A stretch of 64,000 nt of DNA, taken from assembly GCF_002954615.1 (NCBI RefSeq), contig NZ_MSCJ01000001.1, positions 1,054,001 through 1,118,000 of the forward strand. The letters are read 5' to 3'. This DNA comes from Photobacterium angustum (GTDB taxonomy: Bacteria > Pseudomonadota > Gammaproteobacteria > Enterobacterales > Vibrionaceae). A program made the translations under genes and the position numbers. The stretch's first letter is position 1. Each line of letters starts with the position of its first letter. A model generated the notes under the pieces. The model ran no database searches and was not told where the DNA came from. It saw only the letters and a list, made by a program, of their open reading frames with translations. Positions 36,830 to 45,145 of the stretch are shown piece by piece.

Positions 36830-38713
36830 TTAGCAATGTTTCAAGAACGCACTATCTTCCAATACAATTAAAGGCTCGATATCACTGTCTTTTTTAATTA
36901 CTAATGAATCATCTGAACGCAAACATACGCCGCCGTAGTTCCCATCGACAGTAAAAGTACAAACCTGAATATATTTATTCGCGACTTTAGGTAAACACCA
37001 TAACTGCTGGTAGATGTTTTTCTGATTATTAAATTTCCCATCGGTTGTATCTAATACTGAATCGTTGTGGTTAACCAAATCAATATTGCTGCCACAGCGT
37101 CCAGCAATAGGCTTAACGGCATAACCAGTTTGGCGCAGTTCATCGGTTACGGTGAAGTCAGTATCTAATAAATAATGGTGGTGGGGAAATAAAGACCAAA
37201 GCACAGGTAATATCGCTTTGTTACTTGGTATTACCGTCCACAGTGGCTCAAACACTTTAACTTCAGGGCGAAGTAACACGTCGATTAAACGCACTCTTGT
37301 ATCAGGATAGCCAGTGTGAATAGGTACAGCGGCATATTCGGTGCTGCTAACTTCGCGGACTTGATCCATTGCGGTTTCCCATGCCCATGTTTTCCATACA
37401 CATTGAATCAAGCGTTGTTCGTCATCGACTAATTGTCCAATACTGTTCCAATGTATGCCGTCTAACCCTTTGAGTATTTTGCTTTCAATACTGGCTAAGG
37501 TTAACGCTTTTTGCATGAATAATGCGTGATAATCTTCCTCTACATCATCATCTTGCATGATATGAACAAAATCATATTCTTGGCTGTACTTCCATACACT
37601 GGCAAGCTCGTTAAGTAGATCTTCAGCAGGGCTATTTTCAGTAATATCGCCACCTTGCTCTGCCCATTTCTGAATGATCAAACATGCTTCCGTGTGGCAA
37701 GAAGCGGAGTCGGCATTGTACTCATACACTTTTAAGCCATCTTCAGTCATACAGAAATCAAGGCGACCAGTTAGCATGCTATGGCGGTGTTTCTGCCATG
37801 ATAACCGTAGACGAGGCCATAAAATTTTCGGAATATCGAACAGTTCAAGCAAACTGTCGTCTTGCAGTACTTTATCTGTCGCGTGTAAGTACATTAAATG
37901 TAATTCGTTAGTGGCTTTGGCTAATTCATGCTCTGCGCTTTCAGATATAGTGAAATAACGATAAATATCATCGTTAAGTAACTGTTTGCTATTGGCTTGT
38001 TGATAGGTTAATTCAAGCGGATCTGTTTCATCTAACCAAGGGGTTGAGAATTGCGCTTGGTTATCACGATAGGCACATTGAATATTCAACAGTTCAGGCG
38101 AGGGAGAGGGTTGAGGTAAACAATCATGCGCTTCGATGTTATAAGCCATCCAACCTAAAATTTCAGAGTCTTCAAACGTATCTTCAATGGTGTAGCAGCC
38201 ATCTTTAACGTGTAAGGTTAATTCACGTGTCCATTGTTGACCTAATGGCAGTGGCGCAAACGTAACGTTCTGCTCAGCAATCATGACTTTGTTATCGATA
38301 ATTTGAGTAATAATTGCGACGTGACCTGTTTCTTGAAACTCCCCACCTTTTTGCCAAATTAATAAAGAACCAGCGACAGGCGCTTGGCGAGAGCCATTGG
38401 CAAATGCGTAAAGTGGTAAGATTTTATCGTTAACGACTTGGCGTAAGAAACGCAACGAAAAAATCTCATATGCCATACCGACATCGGTAAATACCAACCC
38501 GTAATTGATATAAAGAAAACGTCGCGCAAACTCGACACATTGCCATTTCATGCCCATAGATTCACCATGAACGTAGCTACGCATCGCGGAATCATCGGTG
38601 TATTCATTTTCATCAATAGTACTGTAATCGGAAGAGTAGATTGCAATACCACCTGGGGCATAACCTAGCAAAGTACCAAAAGGAGCATTATTGGCGTGAT
38701 CGTCTGTATTCAT
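36830..38713 (-). CDS. gsp: Bifunctional glutathionylspermidine synthetase/amidase
   Basis: 627 aa, nearly collinear with E. coli Gsp (619 aa). The N-terminal CHAP amidase domain (about 1-200) has nucleophile Cys59 in KWQCVEFARRF and His in TGHVAIITQ. The C-terminal ATP-grasp synthetase (about 205-620) shows LHLMYLHATDKVL, EYNADSASCHTEA and KPIAGRCGSNIDLV. Makes and hydrolyses glutathionylspermidine, linking polyamine and thiol redox balance. Monocistronic, with promoter presumably in 38714-38790. Confidence 0.95.
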   Translation of the reverse strand: MNTDDHANNAPFGTLLGYAPGGIAIYSSDYSTIDENEYTDDSAMRSYVHGESMGMKWQCVEFARRFLYINYGLVFTDVGMAYEIFSLRFLRQVVNDKILPLYAFANGSRQAPVAGSLLIWQKGGEFQETGHVAIITQIIDNKVMIAEQNVTFAPLPLGQQWTRELTLHVKDGCYTIEDTFEDSEILGWMAYNIEAHDCLPQPSPSPELLNIQCAYRDNQAQFSTPWLDETDPLELTYQQANSKQLLNDDIYRYFTISESAEHELAKATNELHLMYLHATDKVLQDDSLLELFDIPKILWPRLRLSWQKHRHSMLTGRLDFCMTEDGLKVYEYNADSASCHTEACLIIQKWAEQGGDITENSPAEDLLNELASVWKYSQEYDFVHIMQDDDVEEDYHALFMQKALTLASIESKILKGLDGIHWNSIGQLVDDEQRLIQCVWKTWAWETAMDQVREVSSTEYAAVPIHTGYPDTRVRLIDVLLRPEVKVFEPLWTVIPSNKAILPVLWSLFPHHHYLLDTDFTVTDELRQTGYAVKPIAGRCGSNIDLVNHNDSVLDTTDGKFNNQKNIYQQLWCLPKVANKYIQVCTFTVDGNYGGVCLRSDDSLVIKKDSDIEPLIVLEDSAFLKHC

Positions 38714-39061
38714 AATGTGGCCTACATGTAATTATCGAAACAAAAGCAAAACGCTGTATGTTTTGATGGTTAAACTTTCTATAGCGACCGATGATGTGGC
38801 TCAGTGTTGAGCAAATAAGATATGCATTCGCATCAGGGGAGTATGGAAATACCGTTTTTTATCAAGCTAAAACTTTCATCAAAAGCTTGCAATGCAGAAA
38901 TGTGAATTGTAAGGATGCTTCAATAATTTGGGCGTTCTATGGAATATTTTTGTTAGCCGTTATTCAATTGTCCTATTAGTGATGTTTATCGTCTGAATGT
39001 TGTTATTGGTATTTTTGTACAGTCTGTATGATCAATTCGTCACATCAATATGAGGATAAAA
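38714..39061. other. Gene-free region after gsp promoter
   Basis: A 62-codon ORF can be drawn on the plus strand at 38791-38979, but it has no ribosome site or recognisable family. Nothing else is evident apart from the presumed gsp promoter. Confidence 0.4.
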
Positions 39062-39182
39062 ATGTTAGATACTCAAAGTAATCGTAATATTGCGATTATC
39101 GCTCATGTTGCACACAAACAAGAACTCTGTAAATAGACAGACGTATCAACACGAAGAGTTAGCTCTTAGCGTCTAATGATCA
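39062..39182 (+). pseudogene. Degraded relic resembling the 5' end of typA/bipA
   Basis: An ATG at 39062 opens 23 codons containing NRNIAIIAHV, the invariant start of the TypA/BipA GTPase G1 region, but the P-loop that should follow (DHGKTTLVDK) reads AHKQELCK and then stop. At the DNA level GTTGCACACAAACAAGAACT still aligns with a typA P-loop. Further on, GAAGAG and TCTAATGATC recall the EERVMDSNDLE codons. I infer a truncated, decayed copy of typA. A short chance match cannot be excluded. Confidence 0.5.
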
Positions 39183-39414
39183 CTTGGTAAGTGGCTACAT
39201 TTATATATAAGAGTGCTCATAATAAAGCTAATTTATTGGTGAGACTTCATACGTTATTTGATGCACACCAAAAGCCATGTGCTTAAAAAGCCTACTTAAT
39301 ATCACATTGGTTTACGAATATATAAAGAAATCGGTCATAAAATTAGCGGTAGAAATAGTGTCTAAATCATCAGGTATAGATGGTATCTATTAATTAAATA
39401 AGTAAGGTGCGAAA
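39183..39414. other. Gene-free region between the typA-like relic and dba
   Basis: AT-rich; may hold the dba-dsbI promoter. Short peptides in several frames, none with a ribosome site or family resemblance. Confidence 0.4.
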
Positions 39415-39582
39415 TTGGAATTTTTATTATTATTTATAATTTTTATATCTTCATTATTAGTTGTCTTTTATCCAAAAAGAAAAAACTTGAGTGATGTTTC
39501 TTTGTTTTTTTCTGTCATTTTAAGTGTTTTATTATCTCTTGTCGTTTGTTGGAATATGGTATTACCGATGGGGAACTACTAA
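39415..39582 (+). CDS. dba: Small Dba-like membrane protein, 55 aa
   Basis: A TTG-started gene with AAGG seven bases upstream, encoding 55 residues with two hydrophobic segments: EFLLLFIIFISSLLVVFY (about 2-19) and LFFSVILSVLLSLVVCW (about 29-45), separated by the basic link PKRKN. The stop at 39580-39582 is directly followed by the TTG start of the DsbI-like gene, so translation should be coupled. In Campylobacter jejuni a small membrane protein gene, dba, stands in just this position before dsbI. Symbol assigned by context and architecture, not by sequence identity. Confidence 0.62.
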   Translation: MEFLLLFIIFISSLLVVFYPKRKNLSDVSLFFSVILSVLLSLVVCWNMVLPMGNY

Positions 39583-41001
39583 TTGAAACGTTTAAATAGT
39601 TCTCAAACATCCTTGCTGTTATCGGCTTTATCTTTTGGATTAACCCTGATCCCTATTGGTATTGCAACTGTGATACTTGGTTATATTCTGGGTGATAATC
39701 CTTGTATATTATGTTGGCAGGAAAGAATTGCAATAATACTTCTTTCACTGTGTGCTTTATATATGTCTCGATATGGCTTGAGATTAAAATATATTAGTAC
39801 CTATTATATTATATGTATTTACGGATTATGGTTAAGTATATTGCATAGCTCTGTACATCTCGGACAGGATATTGGGCAGGGATTTGGTGGCTTAATACTG
39901 GGTGCTCATGCATATACATGGGGAGTGTTCTTATTTATAGCTAACTTAATAATTATGTCTTTATTGATAGGGTTTTCAAATGAAGACTCATTAAGAAATA
40001 CAACACGGATTCGCTGGGGGACGTTCCATAAAATCTCAGGATATAGTTTTATTATTGTTATATTTTTAAACGTAATTCAGGCATTCACTCAAGTCGGTCC
40101 ACCGCCATATATTGGGCAAGCAAGCCCGAAAAATTTTAGTTACGACTTAAGTAAAACGGTTTGGACGACAAAACATTGGCCTACGTGGAGTCATTTTTCA
40201 TTTAGAGCTAATAATTACATTGAACAGCCTGATTTTAATACATTACCAGTTAATGAAAGCACTAAATTTGAACATGCTAACCAATTACAGAAGATTAAAA
40301 ACATTAATCTTCCAGCCGATATAACTGGTAGAGTAACAGCGATAAGTTACGATGAGAAAAGAAGTGTAGTTGCTATTGCGACAAATAAAAACTGGATTTA
40401 TTTACTGGATAAGACGGCATCAAAAATATTAAGCCGTTATAAAGTTGATCCAAAATTTGATAAAGATGTAAGTAATATCTCTGGCATCTTTTTTGATAAA
40501 AACGGAGAAGTTATTGTAACGTCTGTTTATAAAAGTTATGTAAAACTATCTGTTGATGATTTATATCGTATGAAAGAAGTGGGTAGAGGTAACTTAAAGA
40601 CAGTTCGAGCTAATAAAAGCTATATAGGTAGCAGTGCATTATCTTTGTTAGATAATGAATATCTAACCTTGTCTTTGCCTAATAAAGTAAATGATTTTAT
40701 TGTTTTATCAAGATTTAGCCGTAAAGATATGATACTAAACGCTGAGCAGATCATATCAATGAAAACTAAAGAGGTTCCTATAATAACCGGTATGACAGTT
40801 ACAGATAATGCAGTCATTTTATTGAATAACTCAGGTAAGCAACTGATAGTTTTAGATAAAGAATCAAAAAAACCGATAAATGTTTATGAAATGGATGATG
40901 TTAATAACCCGCAAGGGGTGACAATCATTTCTAATAAAGTCTTAATTACAGATGAAGACTCTGGTAATAAGATAGTGAAAACATATTTACTACCTATTTA
41001 A
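39583..41001 (+). CDS. dsbI: DsbI-like thiol oxidoreductase: DsbB membrane domain fused to a beta-propeller
   Basis: 472 aa. Residues 1-175 form a DsbB-like membrane domain with about five helices; the periplasmic CXXC is NPCILCWQER (Cys41, Cys44, Arg48). Residues 230-470 form a repeat-rich periplasmic domain with strand patterns such as VTAISYDEKRSVVAIAT, ISGIFFDKNGEVIVTSV and ITGMTVTDNAVILLN, fitting a six- or seven-bladed propeller. This is the DsbI architecture known from Campylobacter and Helicobacter. The second cysteine pair of classical DsbB is missing; remaining Cys57 and Cys78 lie in membrane helices. TTG start abutting the dba-like stop. Confidence 0.75.
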   Translation: MKRLNSSQTSLLLSALSFGLTLIPIGIATVILGYILGDNPCILCWQERIAIILLSLCALYMSRYGLRLKYISTYYIICIYGLWLSILHSSVHLGQDIGQGFGGLILGAHAYTWGVFLFIANLIIMSLLIGFSNEDSLRNTTRIRWGTFHKISGYSFIIVIFLNVIQAFTQVGPPPYIGQASPKNFSYDLSKTVWTTKHWPTWSHFSFRANNYIEQPDFNTLPVNESTKFEHANQLQKIKNINLPADITGRVTAISYDEKRSVVAIATNKNWIYLLDKTASKILSRYKVDPKFDKDVSNISGIFFDKNGEVIVTSVYKSYVKLSVDDLYRMKEVGRGNLKTVRANKSYIGSSALSLLDNEYLTLSLPNKVNDFIVLSRFSRKDMILNAEQIISMKTKEVPIITGMTVTDNAVILLNNSGKQLIVLDKESKKPINVYEMDDVNNPQGVTIISNKVLITDEDSGNKIVKTYLLPI

Positions 41002-41022
41002 TCAGTTAAAAAACAAGGTAAA

Positions 41023-41052
41023 AAAAAGGTTAAGTTATTACTTAGCCTTTTT
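41023..41052 (+). terminator. Terminator after dsbI
   Basis: AAAAAGGTTAAG (41023-41034) pairs with CTTAGCCTTTTT (41041-41052), one wobble, followed by T-rich sequence. Confidence 0.88.
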
Positions 41053-41108
41053 TCGTTTCTATATATAACTAGTTATAATAAAGTTTAGAGATTTATCGCT
41101 TTAATCCT

Positions 41109-41275
41109 GTTTTTAATAAGCAATATTTCTTACTTTCCATATTCTAAAAAATCATTTAAAAGGTCAAAAACGTCATCAGCTTCATAATATATAGATTGTA
41201 TCGATTATGATAAAGGTATTATATTGGTGTATTTTTGCATTGAAGTAAGAATGCTTATTTATGCCCTGTTAGGGC
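41109..41275 (+). repeat. Imperfect dispersed repeat, copy 1 (upstream of the LysE gene)
   Basis: About 165 bases resembling 46263-46441. Shared blocks include TTTAATAAG, TTTCTTACTTT, TTCATAATAT, ATTTTTGC and GTAAGAATGCTTATT, ending in CTGTTA just before the gene. The conserved end (CTGTTAGGG) could be a cassette-type boundary or a shared promoter and leader. Confidence 0.65.
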
Positions 41276-41308
41276 CAATCACTTAAGTTAGTACAAGGAT
41301 GATTATAA

Positions 41309-41944
41309 ATGTTGGAGCAATACTTATTTCTACTGCCAATCGCTACGCTGTTACTCTTTGGTGCAATGACACCAGGTCCTTCATTTATCTTAGTTGCGCA
41401 AACAGCTATGTCAAAATCTAGAGCTGAAGCCATGTGTATTTCAATAGGTCTAGGTTTGGGAGCAAGTACATTTGCATTTATTGCTTCAATGGGGCTCATT
41501 GCACTTTTTGATGCTGTGCCAGAGTTTTACGTAGCTTTCAAAGTTCTTGGTGGTCTATATCTATGTTATCTGGGGATAAAAATGTGGCGCGCGAGCAAAA
41601 GCAACGTTGTTTCCGATGGCGCAGAGCTAACGAACAAACCTGCTCATTTTAAGGCGGTAGTTCTTGGTTTAACGACACAGTTAAGTAATCCAAAGACTGC
41701 AATTGTATTTAGCAGTGTGTTTGCAGCCATGCTACCCATGAAAGTTCCAGTTTATACAACACCTATATTGGTGGTGGGCGTGTTTGCCTTAAATTTTTCT
41801 TGGTACTTCCTAGTTTCTATTTTGCTATCAAGTCCAAAGGCTCAAGCAAGTTATTTACGCTTTAAGTCCTATATTAACAAAGGTTCAGGTGTATTAATGG
41901 GGTCAATGGGCAGTAAGTTTGTTGCTGAGAGTTTCAAGCCCTAA
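41309..41944 (+). CDS. LysE/RhtB family amino acid exporter
   Basis: 211 aa inner membrane protein with six hydrophobic segments. The LysE-type N terminus is clear: LLLFGAMTPGPSFILVAQTAMSKS (the MTPGP motif), then GLGLGASTFAFIASMGL and GGLYLCYLGIKMWRAS. Family members export amino acids or derivatives such as homoserine lactone; substrate unknown here. First intact gene after the repeat block and the likely first member of the accessory cluster. The stop overlaps CCTAACAAAGCGC, which looks like an attC left end. Confidence 0.85.
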   Translation: MLEQYLFLLPIATLLLFGAMTPGPSFILVAQTAMSKSRAEAMCISIGLGLGASTFAFIASMGLIALFDAVPEFYVAFKVLGGLYLCYLGIKMWRASKSNVVSDGAELTNKPAHFKAVVLGLTTQLSNPKTAIVFSSVFAAMLPMKVPVYTTPILVVGVFALNFSWYFLVSILLSSPKAQASYLRFKSYINKGSGVLMGSMGSKFVAESFKP

Positions 41945-42596
41945 CAAAGCGCAGAGGGGGGCACGCATGGCATTTTCTAAGGTGCATTGCAGTATTTTTC
42001 TATCCGGTCAGAGCACTATCACTTAGAAAAATTGACAAATTATCAAGCAAGTAAGGATATGTGTCACACAGTCGACACCTATCCGAAGTGTTGGGCAAGA
42101 TCAAGCGACCTTATATAAGTAAATATCGATAATATTTTGAAGTGTTAATACCATTATATTTATTATTTAACGCTTTTCTTCTGGACGAGAGGTCTTTATT
42201 AATTAAATCTCTTTCTGCATTATCAATATAAAAAATTACTATTAAAAACCAATTAATCTTAACGTTATTTCATTAATGATTTTCAACGGTTATGCTGAAT
42301 TCTATTTGAGGTATTTAATGGTTAATATGACCAGCAATGTATCTCATGATTGGGTAATGCGAAGTAATACACAACTATAAGTGTCTATAGTAGTTGGACG
42401 TTTACCTTGCAAGAAGTGATGGTAAGATGTTGTTCAAAAAGATAACCAGAACGATGTTACTGTTCTTTATTTATGATAAATACTCCTTTTTAAAATATGT
42501 ATTTACTGTAGTTGAGGTTGTGGCTTTTCACTTTGCGGCATAGCGGCTTCTTTCAATAAATTGTTCAAGAAGTGATTAGGTGTTAATGGAGTTTTA
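41945..42596. other. Gene-poor accessory region after the LysE gene
   Basis: 650 bases without an intact gene. The left edge (TAACAAAGCGCAGAGG) resembles the first half of an attC site but no matching right half is evident. Contains repeat copy 1 of the second family (42048-42133). The rest is AT-rich; short open stretches lack ribosome sites. Confidence 0.4.
42048..42133 (+). repeat. Second dispersed repeat, copy 1
   Basis: About 85 bases with a near match at 43095-43180. The core TATCCGAAGTGTTGGGCAAG is identical, followed by AGCGAC-TTATA-AAGTAAATAT. The two copies flank the exported-protein gene in direct orientation, about 1.05 kb apart. Confidence 0.75.
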
Positions 42597-43085
42597 ATGA
42601 AAACTTGGATGTTTGTAATAGTTATTTTTTCTCTAGCTACGGTTCAAGTAAAGGCTAAAGTTTTTGAGTACAAAGCAGGTGATATAAGTTTTGATGTAGG
42701 TTCACTTAAATATAATGATAAAAGATCAAGTAAAGAACCATTGTCATTAGTATTTCAAGCTGGTGAACCACCATTCTCTATTAGTGTTCAATTTAGGATT
42801 GAGTCGAAAAATAAGGCATTAGATGACTTTATAGAGAATGAAAAGCAAAATCAGAGTAATGGCGGTTACTCTGATGAAATTACTATTTCTGAGCGACATA
42901 CCGATAAATATAATTCTGTTGAGTATATTAGGAATTCACCGTTAGGTATTATTCATTGGTTTGTTTTTCAAAAAGTATCAACTAGACAAATATATTCATT
43001 TTGGTTTATGGAAAATAAGGGACTTCAAGCTGAAACTAAACAAGCCTTGTCGGCATATGAGAGTATGAAGTCTACGCTCAAATAA
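42597..43085 (+). CDS. Hypothetical exported protein, 162 aa
   Basis: Signal peptide at residues 1-20 (MKTWMFVIVIFSLATVQVKA, cleavage before KVFEY). The mature part is soluble, charged and beta-rich, with FSISVQFRIESKNKALDDF and SVEYIRNSPLGIIHWFVFQK. Not a lipoprotein and no membrane helix. GGAG stands upstream of the ATG. Bracketed by the two copies of the second repeat family, suggesting it arrived as a unit. Family not recognised; tone is that of small periplasmic proteins of unknown function. Confidence 0.65.
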   Translation: MKTWMFVIVIFSLATVQVKAKVFEYKAGDISFDVGSLKYNDKRSSKEPLSLVFQAGEPPFSISVQFRIESKNKALDDFIENEKQNQSNGGYSDEITISERHTDKYNSVEYIRNSPLGIIHWFVFQKVSTRQIYSFWFMENKGLQAETKQALSAYESMKSTLK

Positions 43086-43094
43086 TGCTTAAAA

Positions 43095-43180
43095 GACAAG
43101 GGCATGTGCAGCGTAGCCGATACTTATCCGAAGTGTTGGGCAAGCTCCAGCGACTTTATAGAAGTAAATATTGGAAATAC
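43095..43180 (+). repeat. Second dispersed repeat, copy 2
   Basis: Partner of 42048-42133, sharing the 20-base core at 43125-43144 and the AGCGACTTTATAGAAGTAA tail. Lies just after the exported-protein gene and before the YjbR-like gene. Confidence 0.75.
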
Positions 43181-43215
43181 TTAACGCGGCTATATGATCT
43201 AATAGGGAAGTCAGT

Positions 43216-43593
43216 ATGAATTACGAAGAATTTAACTATTTTTGCGGTTCTTTTGCTGGAACAAGTCACGTCGTTCAATGGGGGAATTCCGATGTATGGA
43301 AAGTCGGTGGTAAAGTCTTTGCCATAGGAGGTTGGAGCGATGGTTCCCAAGCAGCATTCACGTTTAAAACGTCTAATTTAAATTTTGAGTTTCTTAGTAA
43401 TAGTGATGGTTATAAACCTGCGCCATATTTTGCCAATCGTGGAATGAAGTGGATACAGCAAATTGAGACCTCGGGTAAATTAGACGACGATTTAAAGTAT
43501 TATTTGTCTGAGTCTTACCGCATCGTAGCCAGTGGTTTAAGTAAGCGTAAACAACGAGAGTTGGGCATCGAGAGCCTAGCTGAACCACGCTAA
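43216..43593 (+). CDS. MmcQ/YjbR family protein
   Basis: 125 aa. Matches the YjbR fold: N-terminal helix MNYEEFNYFCGSFAGT, then WGNSDVWKVGGKVFAIGGW, the short basic strand region, and APYFANRGMKWIQQIE with LSESYRIVASGLSKRKQREL at the end. Often called DNA-binding on structural grounds, but function is unproven. This family is common among integron cassettes and accessory regions of Vibrionaceae. Confidence 0.85.
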   Translation: MNYEEFNYFCGSFAGTSHVVQWGNSDVWKVGGKVFAIGGWSDGSQAAFTFKTSNLNFEFLSNSDGYKPAPYFANRGMKWIQQIETSGKLDDDLKYYLSESYRIVASGLSKRKQRELGIESLAEPR

Positions 43594-43628
43594 TAATAAG
43601 CGTTCAAGACGAAATTTGAGTAAAGATC

Positions 43629-44102
43629 ATGGATGAAAGAAGTAAATTATACCTCGAACAATATCTTAGTTCTTTGCCTTGTGACAGGGTATCAAAGTAC
43701 GCCTCATTTAGTTCCGACTATTTTTGTGCCGACGAATATAATGCAAACCTATGCGCTGATCTCATATTACGTGGTGAAAAACGGGCCTCATGCAGTTTAG
43801 AGATTTGGTATAGCGAGCAAGGTGAACTTATGCCTGAAGTGGGACATCTTCAGGTTGTAACTAATTGGTCTGGTGAACCCGTTTGTATTATAGAAATAAC
43901 TTCCGTATTAAAGTGCAAATACAATGAAATTACGGCTGAGTTTGCTGCGTTAGAAGGTGAAGGTGACAAAACACTAGGCTGGTGGAAAAAAGCTCATTGG
44001 AATTTCTTCTCAAAAGAGTGCGAAGAACTCAATATCAGTCCATCAGAAGATATGGTGCTTGTCTTAGAGCATTTTAAAACTGTGTACCCAACGAAAAAAT
44101 AA
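43629..44102 (+). CDS. ASCH domain protein
   Basis: 157 aa. The ASCH fold (RNA-binding, PUA-like) is indicated by CADLILRGEKRASCSLEIWY, GHLQVVTNWSGEPVCIIEITSVLKCKYNEIT and EGEGDKTLGWWKKAHWNFF. Members act on RNA or modified nucleosides (for example amidohydrolases), but no function is set here. Starts 35 bases after the YjbR gene and may share its transcript. The stop lies in ATAACAAGTTG, another possible degenerate attC start. Confidence 0.85.
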   Translation: MDERSKLYLEQYLSSLPCDRVSKYASFSSDYFCADEYNANLCADLILRGEKRASCSLEIWYSEQGELMPEVGHLQVVTNWSGEPVCIIEITSVLKCKYNEITAEFAALEGEGDKTLGWWKKAHWNFFSKECEELNISPSEDMVLVLEHFKTVYPTKK

Positions 44103-44323
44103 CAAGTTGTTTAGATTGATTTACCATACGGGCATTTTACTGTGTGCTGGTTTTAGTGTTTAAGTTAGTTTACTGAGACTTCGGTATTGCTTGCTTCACA
44201 TCTTAACAAGGTTTTATATCTAAATGCTTCTGATGTTGATAAAACTATATTGCCCACAGTATTAGTCTTGGCAAATCGTTCAATTTTAACCAAACTTAAT
44301 TAAAACTTGTGATTGGTGACACC

Positions 44324-44896
44324 ATGGAACGACGACACTTTTTAGCGCTTTGGAGTTTGATTTTTACGACACGTTTAAAAGCCAAAACGCCGATACAGTT
44401 AACACCTGAACAAGCAGAAGGACCATTTTATCCGGTCGATCGTATTCCTCTTCGATCAAATTTATTACTTCAGACTGAAGGATTAATTGGAGAGCCCATT
44501 ATATTGCAAGGGAAAGTAGTGGATACAACGGGAAACCCTGTTTCAGGTATCAAAGTAGAAATCTGGCAGTGTGATGGGCAAGGTATCTATTCTCACCCAA
44601 ACCAGCCAAATACCGATATGTTTGATGCTCACTTTGCAGGGTTTGGCGCGGTTGAAACTCAATTGGATGGACGCTACTTATTCCAGACATTGTATCCTGT
44701 ACCTTACGCTTCTCGTCCGCCACATATCCATGTTAAGTTGTGGCGTGGTAATCAAGAGCTACTTACAACCCAGTTGTACTTAAAAGGTAATACTGGTAAT
44801 GAATGGTGGGGTGGAATAGCCCGTGATCATCTACAGTTTGAAACTATGCGAATCGACGGGCGTTTAACTGGTGAATTTACCTTTGTCATTGGCTAA
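44324..44896 (+). CDS. Intradiol ring-cleavage dioxygenase
   Basis: 190 aa from the ATG at 44324 (MERRHFLALW), chosen over an in-frame GTG at 44309. The N terminus is a short twin-arginine-like leader, as in exported family members. The catalytic domain resembles the protocatechuate 3,4-dioxygenase beta chain: EGPFYPVDR, GKVVDTTGNPVSGIKVEIWQ, GIYSHP, and RPPHIHVKLW. Fe(III) ligands (two Tyr, two His) appear present in GIYSH, PVPYAS and HIH. Substrate unknown; no ring-degradation pathway surrounds it. A LysR-type regulator remnant lies just downstream on the other strand. Confidence 0.86.
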   Translation: MERRHFLALWSLIFTTRLKAKTPIQLTPEQAEGPFYPVDRIPLRSNLLLQTEGLIGEPIILQGKVVDTTGNPVSGIKVEIWQCDGQGIYSHPNQPNTDMFDAHFAGFGAVETQLDGRYLFQTLYPVPYASRPPHIHVKLWRGNQELLTTQLYLKGNTGNEWWGGIARDHLQFETMRIDGRLTGEFTFVIG

Positions 44897-44905
44897 CGAA
44901 TCCGT

Positions 44906-45143
44906 TTAAGGTATTAGCTCAACCAATTGTTCTATGCGTTCTTTTTCTAATATTGGATGAGGTTTGGCTTCCGTGACTAGAACGATATACACATAAGGCT
45001 GCTATGGCATATTGTCTAAGTTATTAAGATCGTCTGTAACGCTAATAATGCCCATTGCACCTATTGCTATTCCCGAACTAACAATCGCTCTCTGTGCAGA
45101 TGCCATATTACAGCCTCGACGCAGGTTATTTCCCTTAGCCACT
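44906..45143 (-). pseudogene. C-terminal remnant of a LysR-type regulator
   Basis: The minus strand codes for AKGNNLRRGCNMASAQRAI, then VSSGIAIGAMGIISVTDD and LNNLDNMP, then an in-frame stop (TAG), then QPYVYIVLVTEAKPHPILEK and ERIEQLVELIP to a natural stop at 44906. This is the end of a LysR effector-binding domain: the region entering the last beta-strand and the terminal helix. The N-terminal DNA-binding half is absent, and the 5' side abuts the AraC gene end. Neighbour of the dioxygenase it may once have controlled. Confidence 0.75.
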
Positions 45144-45145
45144 TA

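Noticed and set aside
38791..38979. 62-codon plus-strand ORF after gsp
   Set aside because: No ribosome site and no family resemblance; apparent hydrophobic tail is likely due to AT-rich sequence.
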